Source: Piper betle (lineage: Eukaryota > Streptophyta > Magnoliopsida > Piperales > Piperaceae). From it: 64,000 nucleotides of DNA. Numbering within the stretch: position 1 is the stretch's first letter; each line of letters opens with the position of its first letter. The translations under genes were made by a program, and so were the position numbers. Below the pieces are notes generated by a model that was not told the DNA's origin, searched no databases, and saw only the letters and a list, made by a program, of their open reading frames with translations. Shown piece by piece: positions 12,124-24,551 of this stretch. The stretch lies in the NCBI GenBank assembly GCA_033002965.1, contig JAURVB010003522.1, forward strand, positions 62,001-126,000, in the 5' to 3' direction.

Positions 12124-15100
12124 GGAAACACATGTTCAAACTCACAAAGTTGCTTGTGTTGGTAAACTTGTCAAACCATACCGTTCACTTAGCTCTTTAA
12201 AGCGAACAAGTTAAACAAAATAGAGCTAAGTGAAGTGAACAAACAAATGAATTAAATTAAAACAAAACACATAACGAAGAGAAGGCAAGAGAGAAGGTAC
12301 AAGAGATTTTTGAGAGGTTCTCAACTAGTCCTCCTCTCTTCTATCCCATCAATTCTTCTGTTTGGGTAAGTCTTATTAACTTTACTATGGCAACCAACTT
12401 GTACATCTTACCAATAATCACAAGACCTCCTTTGCAAGCTCCAAGTGCCAAAGAACCTTGTAACATACAAACCCTCATTCTCAAGCACCCACCAAGTGAC
12501 AAGGAAACTTGCACTCCTAACCATTTGGGAGCCTCCAACAAGCCTCTTCCACAAGCACCAAATGCCAATGAACTTTACAATCTACAAGCCTTCCTTCTCA
12601 AGCACCTACCAAGTTCAAGGAATCATGCAACCAGCTCCAAACCCTTGGAGCAACTACTACTTGAAGCTAAGCCTCTCTTCACAAGTTTACTCCTTGAGCC
12701 AAGGGAGTCCTCTATCCAAACACCCTCATTTCTAAACTAAGTGCTCGCACACACTCTCAATTCATAGGGAATATATAAATCAAGCTCAAACACACTTGAG
12801 CCAGGCCTCACTACAACCCTTTGTTACTTACAACATTCAAAGCTTATGAATACAAGCTAATAGGAAAAGTCAATCCTAACACATGCTTGAGTTTAATCTT
12901 CCAAGAGTGTTCTAAGGGTTCAACATCATCCAATGTGTGTCAAAAAACTTCCACCAAAGCCATATTCATAGGTTTCCAACACCTCTCCCAAAATAGTAGC
13001 CGTTGTAATTCAAATCCCCCTCATTTGCTTTTTCAAATGGCTATTTTATCAATTTTTATATAAAAATTGGCTCATGAACAATTGATTGAAGCTCCTGCTG
13101 ATCATTCACTTAAATTGGCCACATCTTATTAGGCTATTGAACTAGCGACTGAACATCTATCGAAGTTTCCATAACTTCAACTCTCCTTTCTCCATGACAG
13201 CCCTAAGGTTTCCATACCTTCTTCGGCTGCTGAACCATTAACTAAACATTCTCCTAACCTTCACCAAACTTTTGCCCATTGTCGAAAAGATGTTTGGTCA
13301 TTGAAGCTCCACCAAAGTCTTCCACGAATTCTGATCTCCATCTGCCATCTCAGCCCTAGGTTTGTCAACCTTCTTTGGCTGTCGAATCATCAACCAAAGG
13401 TCTCACAAAGTGTGACATTGTAAACCTCTTGATCAAACCCTAGGTCTTTGGTGGCTGCACTACTAGCCAAAGGTTTGCCAAAGGTTGAACTCCATTATTT
13501 ATTGCCCAGAACCTTGTTTCGTCGATTACCAAAGTCCTCACCGAAGGGTAGTCGAAGTATGAAACCTTTCTTGTTTCCTCCAATCTTTTGCATCTTCGGT
13601 TGCCAAAGCCCACACTAAAGGTCTTCCATAATTCTTTGAGACTTCTTCTTCAACTAGAGTCTTGATGATCATAATTCATTTGATGGTGCATAGACTCTAG
13701 TGATTATACTTAGAGAGTTTGCCATGTTATCCAAACAAGGTTCAACACTTCTATCTAGACCTTTTGATAAAGACGATTCTAATATGTTGTGAACAGTCTA
13801 AGTAGTTGGTGTCAATTCTTATGAAACATTCCTTGAGATTTGTCAACTTGTGTGATCATCCTATAATGCCTATTGTAACTAATTATTTAGAGATTTTCAT
13901 TTTTTCTTCATCACAAAGTCTCTTGTGTCCTCTCTCATTTTCTCCTTAGTTTTTCTGTCTTGTTATATCCATTGTAACTAGCCTTAATTATTCAATTTGG
14001 TAATTTTTTATGGTCGCAAAAAGATATCAATGTTTTCTTCCATTCGTTGTCTTACCTTTTGGAGATATTTTCCCATTTCATTTGAGTCAGTTGACAATGG
14101 AGAAAGAATTGTCTACTATAGCATATACAGACATGTCATATGTTTGAATAGAAGTGTAATCCGTATAAAGGGGATCTATGATTCTGATTTTTTTGTTTAA
14201 TGATTTGTGGGTACAAAGGGCAGAATTCTGATCAATATGGACAGATTCATTGTTCTGACCATGAAAATTATTGTGCTCCTCTTATTACTTCTTTTCCTAT
14301 GTTCTCGAGTTCCATTAAATTGTGCTATAATTTGTCTATAGGTTGTGATAAATATATATGTAGGCACTTAAAGTTAAAATCATTGTGTTGAAAAGTAATT
14401 ACATTTTGCAATTGAATCATTGCATGCATTATTCATTATATGTAATTGTCTTAGTCTTAATCTCATTTTAATAGAGAACTATATACCAGTTTTTGCTGGG
14501 ATGAGGCATCAAACATTGGATCAAGATGATGACATATCAATCGTGTAAGTTGTGAAATATGGGCGCAATATGGTATGTTTCTTTAAATTTGAGCTATATT
14601 TTTGCTTTTATTTGGTGTTTTGTGTTTATGTGTGTAGAGAGACTTGCTTGTTGATAGTCATCTACCTTGGTGGTCTTGTTATAGGGGGTGGAATCTGGAA
14701 GTGGTGATTGGAGAGGCTTGAAATTCTTGTGTTCATTTGTTCTATAGGTAAGTCTAAAACTGTGTTTATTGATTTTGTTACTCAAATAGGATCATTTTAA
14801 TGTTAGATATCATTTTGATTTTCTTTCTATTTTTTTAAAAGCTTCTTGTTGAAATTCTCTCTTGTTGGAATTCTAGGTTTAATGCTTGGTTTCTCTCTTG
14901 TTGAAATTCTCCTACTAGTTTCCAGTATTATTTATTCTTAGATTGAGGGAAATGTAGAGTTTGCCTTCTCTCCCTATTTTACTTATTTTCAGTTCATGTT
15001 ACTTGATTGAATTATTGTTGCTAGTTGGTATGATCAAAGAGCATAATTTAATATATGTGTAAGTGTAGCATATGTTGATTAATTTATCACGAATTGATCA

Positions 15101-15287
15101 TTTAAAGTATAAAATTATTTGTTTTGCATTGAATAATGTTACATATGTTAGGACAATGATACCATGATAAGTTATTATTGATAGTCTTAAGAATGGGTCA
15201 TCTGAATATTCGATAGTTTATAGGATTTATAAAGTGCAAGAATGTGAGGTGCAATAGTATCATAGATGTATAATTTCTTTGTAATAG
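12124..15287. other. No gene recognised; decayed repeat sequence
   Basis: AT-rich DNA with short non-conserved frames. At 12437 and 12554 a unit of about 117 bp is repeated (CAAGC(T/A)CCAA(G/A)TGCCAA ... TTCTCAAGCACC(C/T)ACCAAG), which creates an apparent ORF at 12387-12740 that I do not believe codes for a protein. From 13.1 to 13.6 kb, loose repeats of the type CTTC(G/T)GCTG(C/T)(C/T)GAA occur. The region probably holds an old retroelement and the missing left part of the CACTA element, but I could not place ends. Confidence 0.5.
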
Positions 15288-17400
15288 ATGAGAATCATGA
15301 TAGATTATGTTAGGTGGCGACATCATGGGGAGAGAAATGATGCAATTACTTCTCTTGGAAATACGATTCCTGAGGATGTGATGTCACAAGATACTGCAAC
15401 TACCTCTCATAGGAATGCAAATATCAAGAGCGTGATGGCACTCAACGATGAAACTAAGTTTCACGACAATACAACTTTTGAGGACATCATGCCTATAGAA
15501 GATGAAAAATGAGGATAAATGATGCATGATGCCTACAGTTTTGAATTCTCACAAGATGTTTGTGAGAATGAGCAATCTACGATTCCAAGTGCTAGGAAGT
15601 TCTATGATTTGGTGGTGGATGCTGTGCAAGAGCTTTATCCCCAAATTCACTAAGTTGACATTTATTATTAATTTTTTCCATATCAAGTGCCAATATGTTG
15701 TATGTAATAATGCTTGTCCTTATCTATTAAAATTATTCAAGCAATCATTACCAACCCCCAATACATTACCGAATTCTTTCTACTTGGCAAAGAAGATAAT
15801 AAAACACTTAGAGCTTAATTATGAAAATATTGATGTATGCCCAAATTGGTGTCAACTCTATGTGAATGGTTCACAAAGATGATGATTCATGTAATGTGTG
15901 TAGCACTTCAAGGTGGCAAAAGGCAGATGATACAAAATGTGGTTATTCCTCTTCATAAAAAAAGATCTCAACTAGTCCTGCTCTTAGACATTTTCTTTTG
16001 ATTTTGAGGCTCAACGGTATTTTTTCATTTAGGACTAAAAAAGATATAAGATGGCATCAAGAAGGCAAGATAAAAGATGGGGCTATGAGACATCCCGTAG
16101 ATTCAAAAGCTCGGAAAGTATTTGGTGTGAAACACCATTCCTTTGCAATGGACCTCAACAAGTAAGGCTTGGTTTGTAAGTGATGGTTTCAATCCTTTTG
16201 AATTGAAGAACAACCAAGTACTTGGCCAATGTTAATCATGCCATATAATTTGTATCCATGGATGTGCATGAGAAAGTCAAATTTGTTATTGTCCTTGATT
16301 ATACAAGAATGTCCAGGAGACCATATGGACTTATATTTAAGCTCTTTGATTGAAGGAATTAAGGAATTATGGGAACTAGGGGTGGATACAATTGACAAGT
16401 TGACAGGCCAAACATTTAAGATGCGAGCTAGATTACTATGGACAATAAGTGATTTTGTAGGGTATGCTTTTTTGTCTAAGTATAGCACCAAGGGTAGCAA
16501 TTGCTTGTCCTTGGTGTCACATAGATACATCATCAATGTGGTTAAAACATGGGTAAAAAATGTGTTATAAGAGTCATAGACATTTTCTCCTAAATAATCA
16601 TCCTTATTGATTTGGAAAAAGATGAATTTAATGGTAATGACGAACTAAGATCATCACCAATGCCTTTAAATGGTGAGGATGTGTTGCAACAAGTACAATT
16701 TACAGGTGTTAATAACTTCAAGGCTAGTCTATAGAAAGGCCTAAGTATATTTTTGAGTTGTCATATTAGAAGCATAATTTGATTCGTCATAACTTGGATG
16801 CTATGTGTTGGGCCCTTTAGGCCCCCATCCAAGCTCCGAAATTACTGTTGAGCCCATCGGGCCCCCAAAAGAGACTTTAAACAACCAAAGAAAACTCGCA
16901 ATAGGTATCGCGGGCCTCTTTTAATCCAAAAACTAGCTCAAGGAAGAAGACTTTCCCATTAGCTTATATACAAGTTACCAACAACATCCACGACCGATGT
17001 GTGATAAACCCAATACTATGCATATCGAAAAAAATCTCACCAATAGGTACTATATATATTAATGGATGTGGAGGTGGAAAGGAGAACATCAAATCTCAAC
17101 TTGATTTACAAGAGATGGGAATTAGAAGTTCTTTTCATCTAGTGAGGTTCAAGGATCAATCATGTCATTATGCTTGTGGCTTATTACACTTTGTTTTTAA
17201 AAAAAAGGTTAATTTTTAAACTTATTGAAGAAGATAGAAGTGCCCGAGTAATACCCTTCAAACATTAGAAGACGGGTCAATATGAAAGAGAAAAAAATAT
17301 CTAGTTTGAAGAGTCGTGATTGTCACATCTTGATGCAACAATTCTTGCCATTGGGTATTCATAAAACATTGCCATTGGTTTGATCGTTTGATCGTTACAT
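15288..17400 (+). pseudogene. CACTA (En/Spm) transposase relic, TNP2-like
   Basis: Frames at 15526-15882, 15900-16570 and 17040-17390 together follow the TNP2 (Transposase_21) order. Part one shows KFTKLTFIINFFHIKC, NTLPNSFYLAKKIIKHLEL and the CPNWCQLY Cys pair. Part two shows MRHPVDSKARKVFG, the MPYNLYPWMCMRKSNLLLS block, GDHMDLYLSSLIEGIKELW and LLWTISDF. Part three shows KSQLDLQEMGIR and SLKSRDCHILMQQFLP. Frameshifts and stops separate the parts, and a 210-bp solo LTR is inserted at 16806-17015, so no active enzyme can be made. The 15288-15512 frame may be its N-terminal part but has no motif of its own. The matching right terminus lies at 18341. Confidence 0.88.
16806..17015 (-). mobile_element. 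Solo LTR of a TRIM family (210 bp)
   Basis: Reads TGTTGGGCCCTTTAGG to AAACCCAATA and is flanked by a perfect 5-bp duplication CTATG (16801-16805, 17016-17020). It matches the terminal repeats of the TRIM at 47852-51489 (GGGCCCCCA(C/T)CCAAGCTC, CTTTCCCATTAGC(C/T)TATATA, GACCGAT(G/A)TG(G/T)GATAAACCCAA). Minus orientation is inferred from that full copy. It interrupts the CACTA transposase relic. Confidence 0.92.
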
Positions 17401-17891
17401 TTTTTTCAGGCATTTGGCTACTTCTACAACATCTAGAGAATTGAATGCTCTCGGAACTGACAATGTTTTGAAAGAAGTTGAGCTTCCTGATTGCATCCTC
17501 GTGGTATTATATTAGCAAAACTTCAATTTTCAGTAGTGGGTGGAGAAAAAACAATAACCTCAATTTTCAGTTGTGGGTGGAGAAACAAACAATGGACTTG
17601 ATTCAAAGGGTGATTGGACTCGAAGCAGGACTGCCAAAGTCAGCCTACTGATTTCCCCCTTTTGGTTTCTTGCCTAACTTAGATTTAGCTTTTCTCTAAA
17701 GTTCACTAATGTTACTCTCTTTTGTGTGGCTAGAGCATCTTACATGTATTGTGCTTTTATTGCATTAAATTGTTTCTCCACTAGTTCATGGGGATGCATT
17801 GACTAGATTAAGCGCATTTTTTGGGTTTTTGGGAATTTTAATCCTTTTTTCCATTGAAAAGGAGCCATTTTTTGTGAAATAATAACTTTAT

Positions 17892-18170
17892 ATGCTGGAC
17901 TGGAAGCAATTCAGTTTTATTGATGGAAAATGGTGATTTTGAAAACAAAAAAAGTAATTTGCTGACATGGTGATTTTATAAAATGAGAATACTATATGCT
18001 GGAGCCATTTTGAAAAAAATGGGAATTCTATATGCTGGACTGGAAGCAATTCAGCTCTATGGTGATGGGAAATGGTGATTTTGAGAAAAAAAATTTTACC
18101 CGCGTGGTGATTTTGAAAAATGAGAATTCTAGGCTGGAAGCGTGCGGAGAGCATTTCTCCACATTCGTTA
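17892..18170. repeat. Tandem duplication, about 138-bp period
   Basis: The segment ATGCTGGACTGGAAGCAATT at 17892 recurs at about 18030, each followed by CAG(T/C)T(T/C)TAT, a GG(G/A)AAATGGTGATTTTGA block and an ATGAGAAT block. It lies in the 3' part of the CACTA element, between transposase and terminus. Confidence 0.8.
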
Positions 18171-18341
18171 AACGTGGAGATGGGTCTCCAAGTTTTTGAC
18201 AGACGTTGAGAGTCGTCTCTCCATGGCACTTTACCCCCACGTCCAATTCTCATGGCCTAAGACGTGGGGAAATAATCCTCTCCACGATTTTGACACCTTT
18301 ATCCACGTTCTGAACGTGGGCTAAAGTCTTTTTTTCTAGTG
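18120..18341. mobile_element. CACTA right terminus with subterminal repeats
   Basis: The minus-strand reading from 18341 begins CACTAGAAAAAAAGAC, the diagnostic CACTA end. Inside it lie many short copies of (C)CACGT/ACGTGG in both orientations, including the palindrome CCACGTTCTGAACGTGG (near 18304-18320), CACGTCC, AGACGTGGGG and CTCCACG. Dense subterminal motifs of this kind are where CACTA transposition proteins bind. The left end was not found. The terminus lies 324 bp beyond the stop codon of gene A. Confidence 0.75.
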
Positions 18342-18665
18342 TAGAGAGTTAGCAAAAATTATTTTACAATCTCGAATCCTTTTTAAGAAACGTGCATTCT
18401 TTGGACCTAAAATAGAGGGTTTTTATACTAACATCTGCGAACTTATTTTTATTTACATTATTATTTCGTAAAAAAGCATTCATTAACTGAAATGGATGTA
18501 CATAAAGGTGATTACGGGTGGGTTATCAAGCAATTTTTTTAATTTCTTAAAATCAATCCAATTTCTTGGCTACATAAATACAAAATAGAATTCAATAATT
18601 AGCTCTCTCTATATATATATAATTGGAGCATCAAAGTTACTCCAACAAAAACAAAAAAGATGCAG

Positions 18666-21600
18666 TCAGACCAGCTTTACGTTGAGCCGTCGCAGCCATA
18701 TGGAGTGCAGCACCATATGAAAAACATCAAACCTTGCGGGAGGCTGGTTCAACACAAAATACCTCCTCACTGCTTTCAATCCTTCCCTCAATCTCTCGTA
18801 CTCTTCCTTGGTAACATCCATCAGAACCTCTTTCAATCTCGGAATATCAGAAACTTCAACAGTTAATGAGAATGTCTCCCACAGGAATATCTCACTAAAG
18901 GGTAGCACATAGTGGTCTGATATGATCACTGGAACACACTCTGCATATATGGCCTCAACAATGCGAGGGCTTGCCACTTCAAAACCACTTGGACATAAGC
19001 AAAATTTGGATTTGAGCATGAAAGAGTAGTAATCTTGGCCCTTTGGCAAGTACTCGTAGACCTGCAAATCTCGGTCATGGCCTTTCCAGTGTTTCAAGAG
19101 AAGGGGCCGGATGGGTCCGTGGAGTCCGCCGGCGAAGAAGGCGAGGAGTGGCCTGTCATTAGCTGTTGCATGGGTGGGAGAAGTGTTGTTTAGCTCAGGT
19201 GGGAACTTGCCAGTGAGGAGGTTGATCTCCGGCAGGCTAACGTCCTTGCGTGGGTCGAAGCCCTCCGAGGTGTTGGCGTTGCATAGGACTCGTATGGAGT
19301 TGTTATAAAGCAAGGGGTCAGCTCTAGACGCATATGGCCCCTACACATTTCAACCTATTTAATTAAGGACCGCCCTATGGGGCACCTTGAAATTTACTAA
19401 TAATAAAATTGAATTTTTATAAATTAATAAATGACCAATTTATATTTTTTAAATAAAAATATTGATTATATATTTAATTTTATAAAACAAATATGACGCA
19501 TAAAATTTAGTTTAGAATGGTTATATGAAAATATTAAAAGTCAAGAAAAATATCATGTTAAAAATAAGCCTATAAATTTAGTAGGTGAAAAATTTTAATC
19601 CAAATAAGATTTTAATTGTACCACTAGAATCATCAATTTTTTAGGATTTTTAATTCATGTATTATTATATTATTATAGTGTCTTCCTAATAATAAATAAA
19701 GTAAATAATTATATAAAAATACAAAATTAAGTAGGTATTTATGAGCTTGTAGAGATAAAACATGTAGAAATCCTAAATTAAGTTGGCATTAGTAAGTAAG
19801 AAAAATTAATTCAAATGAGATTATAAATATTTAAATTAAAAATTTCAATTTATGAAAAATTTAATTTAGATAAAATTACACTAATGTTTTCTAATAATGA
19901 ATATCATTTATATAAATTTGAAGTACTTAAGCATCCATACTCATAGAGTTATTGTAGCCCGAATTTCGAAGAGAACTCTAAAATTTCTGGATCTAGATTG
20001 GGCAACAATAACCTGAATGATTGATCATATGGTACATTCTTGCCTAAGGCAATATACATATTATAGGCGTATATACTGACCCAGTCATGGCAGGAGAGCA
20101 TGAAGTGGTCGGCACCAAGGCTTGAGTTCCAGAAGGGGTATTTGGTGGAGACGACGCGAACGTAGTCGGAGACGAAGCAGCGAAGAGGGAGGGGGTTGTG
20201 GGGGACGGGCTGGTAGAGGAAGGTGACCATCATTGTGACGGAGAAGGGCATGAAGTAGACATGGGCTGTGGTCGGGTCCATGGTGCGGAACCTGGTTTGA
20301 CCCAGCTCGAGCTCGTGGATGAACCGGCCCTCGGTGGTGTAGATATTCTTACACGGCCCGTCGTGTACCAGCGGCGGCTCCCCTTCCTCGTACACAAACA
20401 ACTTGAATCGTTTCTCCATCTCCATGTAACTCCTACACCATAGTTATACATGCAAATTATATAAAGATATATCAAAAAGTTGCGTGTAGTCAGGACTGCA
20501 ATATTCAAGGGAATCCGATGGAGGGGCACATCTAAAGAACTCCAAAAATGTAGCGCCTTCATCCATGTTTTAAGCAGTTTGGAACAGTTAAACACAAAGT
20601 ATTGTTTCTGTACTAGATTTATAACATGTTTGGTTCAGTAGTGTCAAGCCGGTTCAACTTGACTTTAAAACTATAAATAAAATATTTATTTGACAGAAAT
20701 ATTTTTTGTGATCTGTATTTAATGACATGCAAAAGCATTGAATTAAAAAAATGGGGTATGAATACCAGGGTGGGCATGCCAGTGTAATATCTTAAACTAT
20801 AGTTTAACATTTTGATGGAGTGAGTATTGATGTGAAATGAACCTTTCATTTTGACCCAATAGCCATGAGACTTACAGCTACTGCATGAGGTAAAAATTAA
20901 GATTCTAGAAGATGCAATTCATGTCCATCATTTTGTTGCGGGTTGAGTTGGCTACACTTGAGACCAAAGCTTTAGCCGAGGACAATGATTTCACCCACTA
21001 ACATTCTCACGCGTTTGATATGTATAGTTGTCCAATGCCCCAGTCCTTCATTGAATACATACTTAAGCTAACTACGAATTGTAAAACTAGACATTAGTGT
21101 GCCAAATATTAATTATTATTTATACAAGTTATTCGGCGTGTTTTGACTAAGGCAATTCTTAAGTCACATACCTCCACCTAGTTAATGGGGTTAGAATTCC
21201 CCAACATTATAGAGGCAAGATCTCAGAGATAGCCTATCTAAAGAAAATCGAACCCAAACTTATAACAAAGAAAGGGTATCACCAAACGAACTGGGTAATA
21301 CCCAAAACTTCTAACTAAAACTACCTACTATAATCGTTTTTTAAAAGATTTTGGCTTTCTAAGCTACTACTTCCTCAATGTGTAGCTCCGGCGGCATTAG
21401 CTAGCTTGCTACCAAAGTGCATCGCTCTGAAATTATGGGACAAATTAATGTGTCATATTTATAAGACCAGTACGTAATGATGCGTCTATTCTACCACGAG
21501 CATCATGTATCTCCTTATGTTAGACGAATTATATTGTGATGGCACAACAGACGTCACTATAAAAAAACTGGGTGTTAGAGACGACAAATTTATCAATTGA

Positions 21601-22216
21601 TCTGTCAATTTATCACAAAAAATATTGTCAAAAAAATTTCTTTGACATCACTTGACGGATTTTGGATCATTGACGTCCTATTTTCTTATAGTGTATGTTG
21701 AATGTTTTTCCAAATTAACTATACTTACTGTCGGAATGCCGCAGCATTTCTAAAAATACGATTGCTAGGAAGATCTTCATCGCCAATCCTTGAGGATGAG
21801 AATCGGTTTCTTCGACCTGCTTCTCTAATTGAAGCTCGAGCTCGTGCAAGTCCTTCTTCCAACACTCCATGCTTGCTTCTGTCACCCTAACATATACGCT
21901 TGAAGAGTCATTGATGTAGCAAAAAACACACTTGGGAAATGCATAGCTCTTAATATTTTGCAATCGATGTGGGTTATATAATTCTTACGACAAAACTTCG
22001 ACGATTGATCAGCATAGAATTCTCCGACAACACAGCCTGAGCAGTACCATCCAAATGAGGCATCTGTAATATTTGCAGTTTGAATGGAGGAAAGCTTACC
22101 CATTTCGGGGCAAAACCTGTTGTATTGAGAAAGATAAGGAGTGCCAACAGAGATATAAGGAAGAGGGGAGAAGGGACTTTTAATATCAAAACATGGTCTG
22201 TGAGAATACTTCCCAT
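18666..22216 (-). CDS. GT47 exostosin-family glycosyltransferase, gene A (4 exons, 470 aa)
   Basis: Exons on the minus strand are 22216-21989, 21886-21729, 20432-20081 and 19340-18666 (stop TGA at 18668-18666). Introns are 102, 1296 and 740 bp, with donors GTAAGA, GTAAGT and GTCAGT, acceptors ending TTAG, GTAG and GTAG, and phases 0, 2, 0. The product should be a type II Golgi membrane protein: a short cytosolic tail with K13, a signal anchor at about residues 17-30 (LFLISLLALLIFLN), a stem, then the exostosin domain (about 130-420). Family marks are [18 protein letters not shown] (130 on), ADHFMLSCHDW ending at 246, [13 protein letters not shown] (262-274), [14 protein letters not shown] (359-372), VPVIISD and C-terminal HSIWLRRLN. 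It resembles the Arabidopsis At5g03795/At3g07620/At5g20260 group, which includes the pectin xylosyltransferase XGD1. Retaining or inverting chemistry and sugar cannot be read here; GT47 enzymes build cell-wall polysaccharides. A CACTA-like MITE lies in intron 2. Confidence 0.92.
21555..21693. mobile_element. CACTA-like MITE in intron 2 of gene A
   Basis: A 139-bp segment with termini CACTATAAAAAAAC and, read from the other end, CACTATAAGAAAATAGG. The ends start with the CACTA pentamer and the interior is AT-rich with no coding capacity. A 3-bp target duplication is not evident (CGT on the left, TAT on the right), so the superfamily is inferred from ends alone. It lies only 35 bp from the 5' splice site of intron 2 (donor at 21728). 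Confidence 0.65.
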
Positions 22217-24551
22217 ATCTTGAATATGTGGAAAGAGCTGGTAGAGCTCTGGTCTAAACTGCTGAAAACAATATTTGGCTCTTGTCGCTATAGCTAGTAT
22301 AAATCACCACCGAAGAGAACGGTGAAATTCGTTTCTTCGGGCCAAGGAATTGCAGATGCAGATAACATTTCATGATTCGTTGTTTGCTTGCTCAACTGGG
22401 CTGGCAGAAAATCAGAATCATATGTTGTGCCTCACTACAATAAATAATACTCAATGAGCCCCTTTAGCAAAGCTGTATTTTATAGCAAAAGTGTAACAAG
22501 GAAAGGAATATTTTTGCGTTTGGAAGCGGACAAGGCACGCATGAACAAGAAGAAAAGGTGCCAATCACTCATATTGGTTTTGCATGATTAGTTAGCTTCT
22601 TCATTTTAAGAAATCAATCATGTATTGTAATTTTCAAGTAGATACGAAATGCATAACAGCCGGCTATACTAAGGAAGAACCTGTCACAAGTTCTGCATCC
22701 TATTCAAGTTATGCTTCTCTTGGACTCTTCCGATGGATGATGATGAGACAAAAGTAGAGCTGGGCCCTTTACGTAGTGAAGTGTAAAGGCTAAGAGCATG
22801 ATTTTGAAATACCTCTCATGGTCGACAGGCCATTTTTACAAGCTATCAAGGTTGAATACTTTGCCAATTTTCGTAAAAAAAGATGGCTATATGTAGAGAT
22901 TTTGTGGCCATCAGAGGTTACTGGAGATTTTTTGGCAAGAAATTTTGATGAGCTTCATAAATATAATATTTCATGTACTTTGATTGGTAGAATGGGGTCG
23001 GATGAATATATTGGTTAGCCAACATAAACCTGATACGTTTCTTTGTAGAAAGGGAATTAGGTGCAGGATTAGCCAACAATTATTCTCGTAAGGTGTAATG
23101 CATGATCAAACTTTGGATAGGTTATTGCGTCCACCAGATGCAGACGCACGTAGGAATACCGGTTTCCCATGACGCAAGTTTTGCTCCACACTTTGTATCA
23201 AAAGTTGATGAACTGCTTTTTATTTGATATCTGGTTGAATTTAATTCAAAGATATAAATTAAAAACATTGACAAGTAGTTTAGTGTGAAGGAGTTAATTG
23301 TTGATATTTAGATTCTTGAGATGTTTACTGCAGAATATATATGCCATCGTCCCATTTATTATCCATATATATGCACAGCGTTCTTCTAACTCGAGCCAGT
23401 CTAATCATAATGAAAACCAAAAACCAACTGAACTGAACCAAATTGCAATTTTTGTTTGTTTCGAAATAATCTTAGTTCACTTTTCGGTTAAAGCCGGAGA
23501 GGAAGTCCTTAACACGGTATTCTTTTTAGATCAATTTTTGTATGTATATAGGCTTTAGACTATGGCTTTATAGACATTAGTTTGTGTATCAAAACTTGAA
23601 GTCAGTTCGAGACGGTCAACTAGGAAGCCATATTTGTTGGGCTAGTGACGGTATAAGTATGCATATGTTGCCCCATTATACTGATTATGACATGATGTAT
23701 ACGTATGTCAAAGCATACATGAAGTATACATATCTTTCTGCTTGTCGGTAGTGATCGGTAGTGATCAGTTGTTCAAAACTTGGCCGTTTGTTCGTCAAGG
23801 GCGTGCTTAATAGGGTTTCAGAGTGTTTGGGTAGTATTTAAAAGCATATTATTGGACAGATGTCAAGTTTAAACTTAATCGCCTAAGACCACACACGCAA
23901 TATTGAGTTATTTGAAACGCCAGTCATGCCTCCTATTGGGCCTACGTGAATCACAAGCAAAAGTTAACAAACCCATGAAAAGGAGGAAAAGGTTCCATGA
24001 GAGGAGGGAGTTCGAGCGAGAGAAAAGATGGGGGATGTCATGGGTGCCGGAGAAGGGAGCAGAGAGCCACCAGAGTCAAAAATGAGAAGCCACCGCCCCC
24101 CAAGAAAAGTGGCATCAACTCTTCGGTTATCTGAAAACACGAAGGGAGCAGAGAGCCATCTCATGATGCATAGACAAAAGAGATGAAAATGCGTATGAAT
24201 CTAGCGCATAACAAGACTCGTTACATCGCAACAGGGTATAATCGAGCTCAAATAAAAGTGCTAAAGACTGCAATATAATTAGGGTAAGGGCTAAGGGCTA
24301 AGGGCTAAGGTAGTAGAATACTGTGTACCAACCCGACCTAACAGTGTAAATTGATGGCCAAGCTAGTTTTTCAAAAGTATTTAATTGAAATTATAGATTA
24401 TAAACACCATCCATGCTATTATATTATATTATATTTTACCCCAATAATTCTATAACGAAAACTCTTTTTTGATTGCAAAATGCACTTGCAAAAGACTTGC
24501 TTTTGCTTGCAAATAATATTCATGACAGAATTTATAACCACATTTTATGAT
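22217..24551. other. 5' flank of gene A and intergenic DNA; no further gene recognised
   Basis: The first few hundred bases carry the presumed promoter of gene A; a weak TATA-like TTTATACTA reads on the minus strand near 22300, about 80 bp before the start codon. A 66-codon plus frame at 22818-23018 (VDRPFLQAIKVEYFANF at its start) has reasonable codon look but matches no family I know. A 7-bp unit AGGGCTA is repeated about four times at 24284-24312. DNA just before 24551 is rich in TTGCAA words and continues after the hAT insertion at 28933. Confidence 0.5.

Noticed and set aside
12387..12740. 117-codon plus frame with repeated segments
   Set aside because: Created by a degenerate 117-bp duplication in decayed DNA; no signal, domain or splice context.
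21989..22216. Extra 36-bp intron in exon 1 of gene A (GTAAGC to TTACAG)
   Set aside because: Too short for a plant intron, and the frame is open through it without splicing.
24284..24312. Telomere-like AGGGCTA repeat
   Set aside because: The plant telomere unit is TTTAGGG; only about four copies of a different 7-mer are present, so it is a short tandem repeat.
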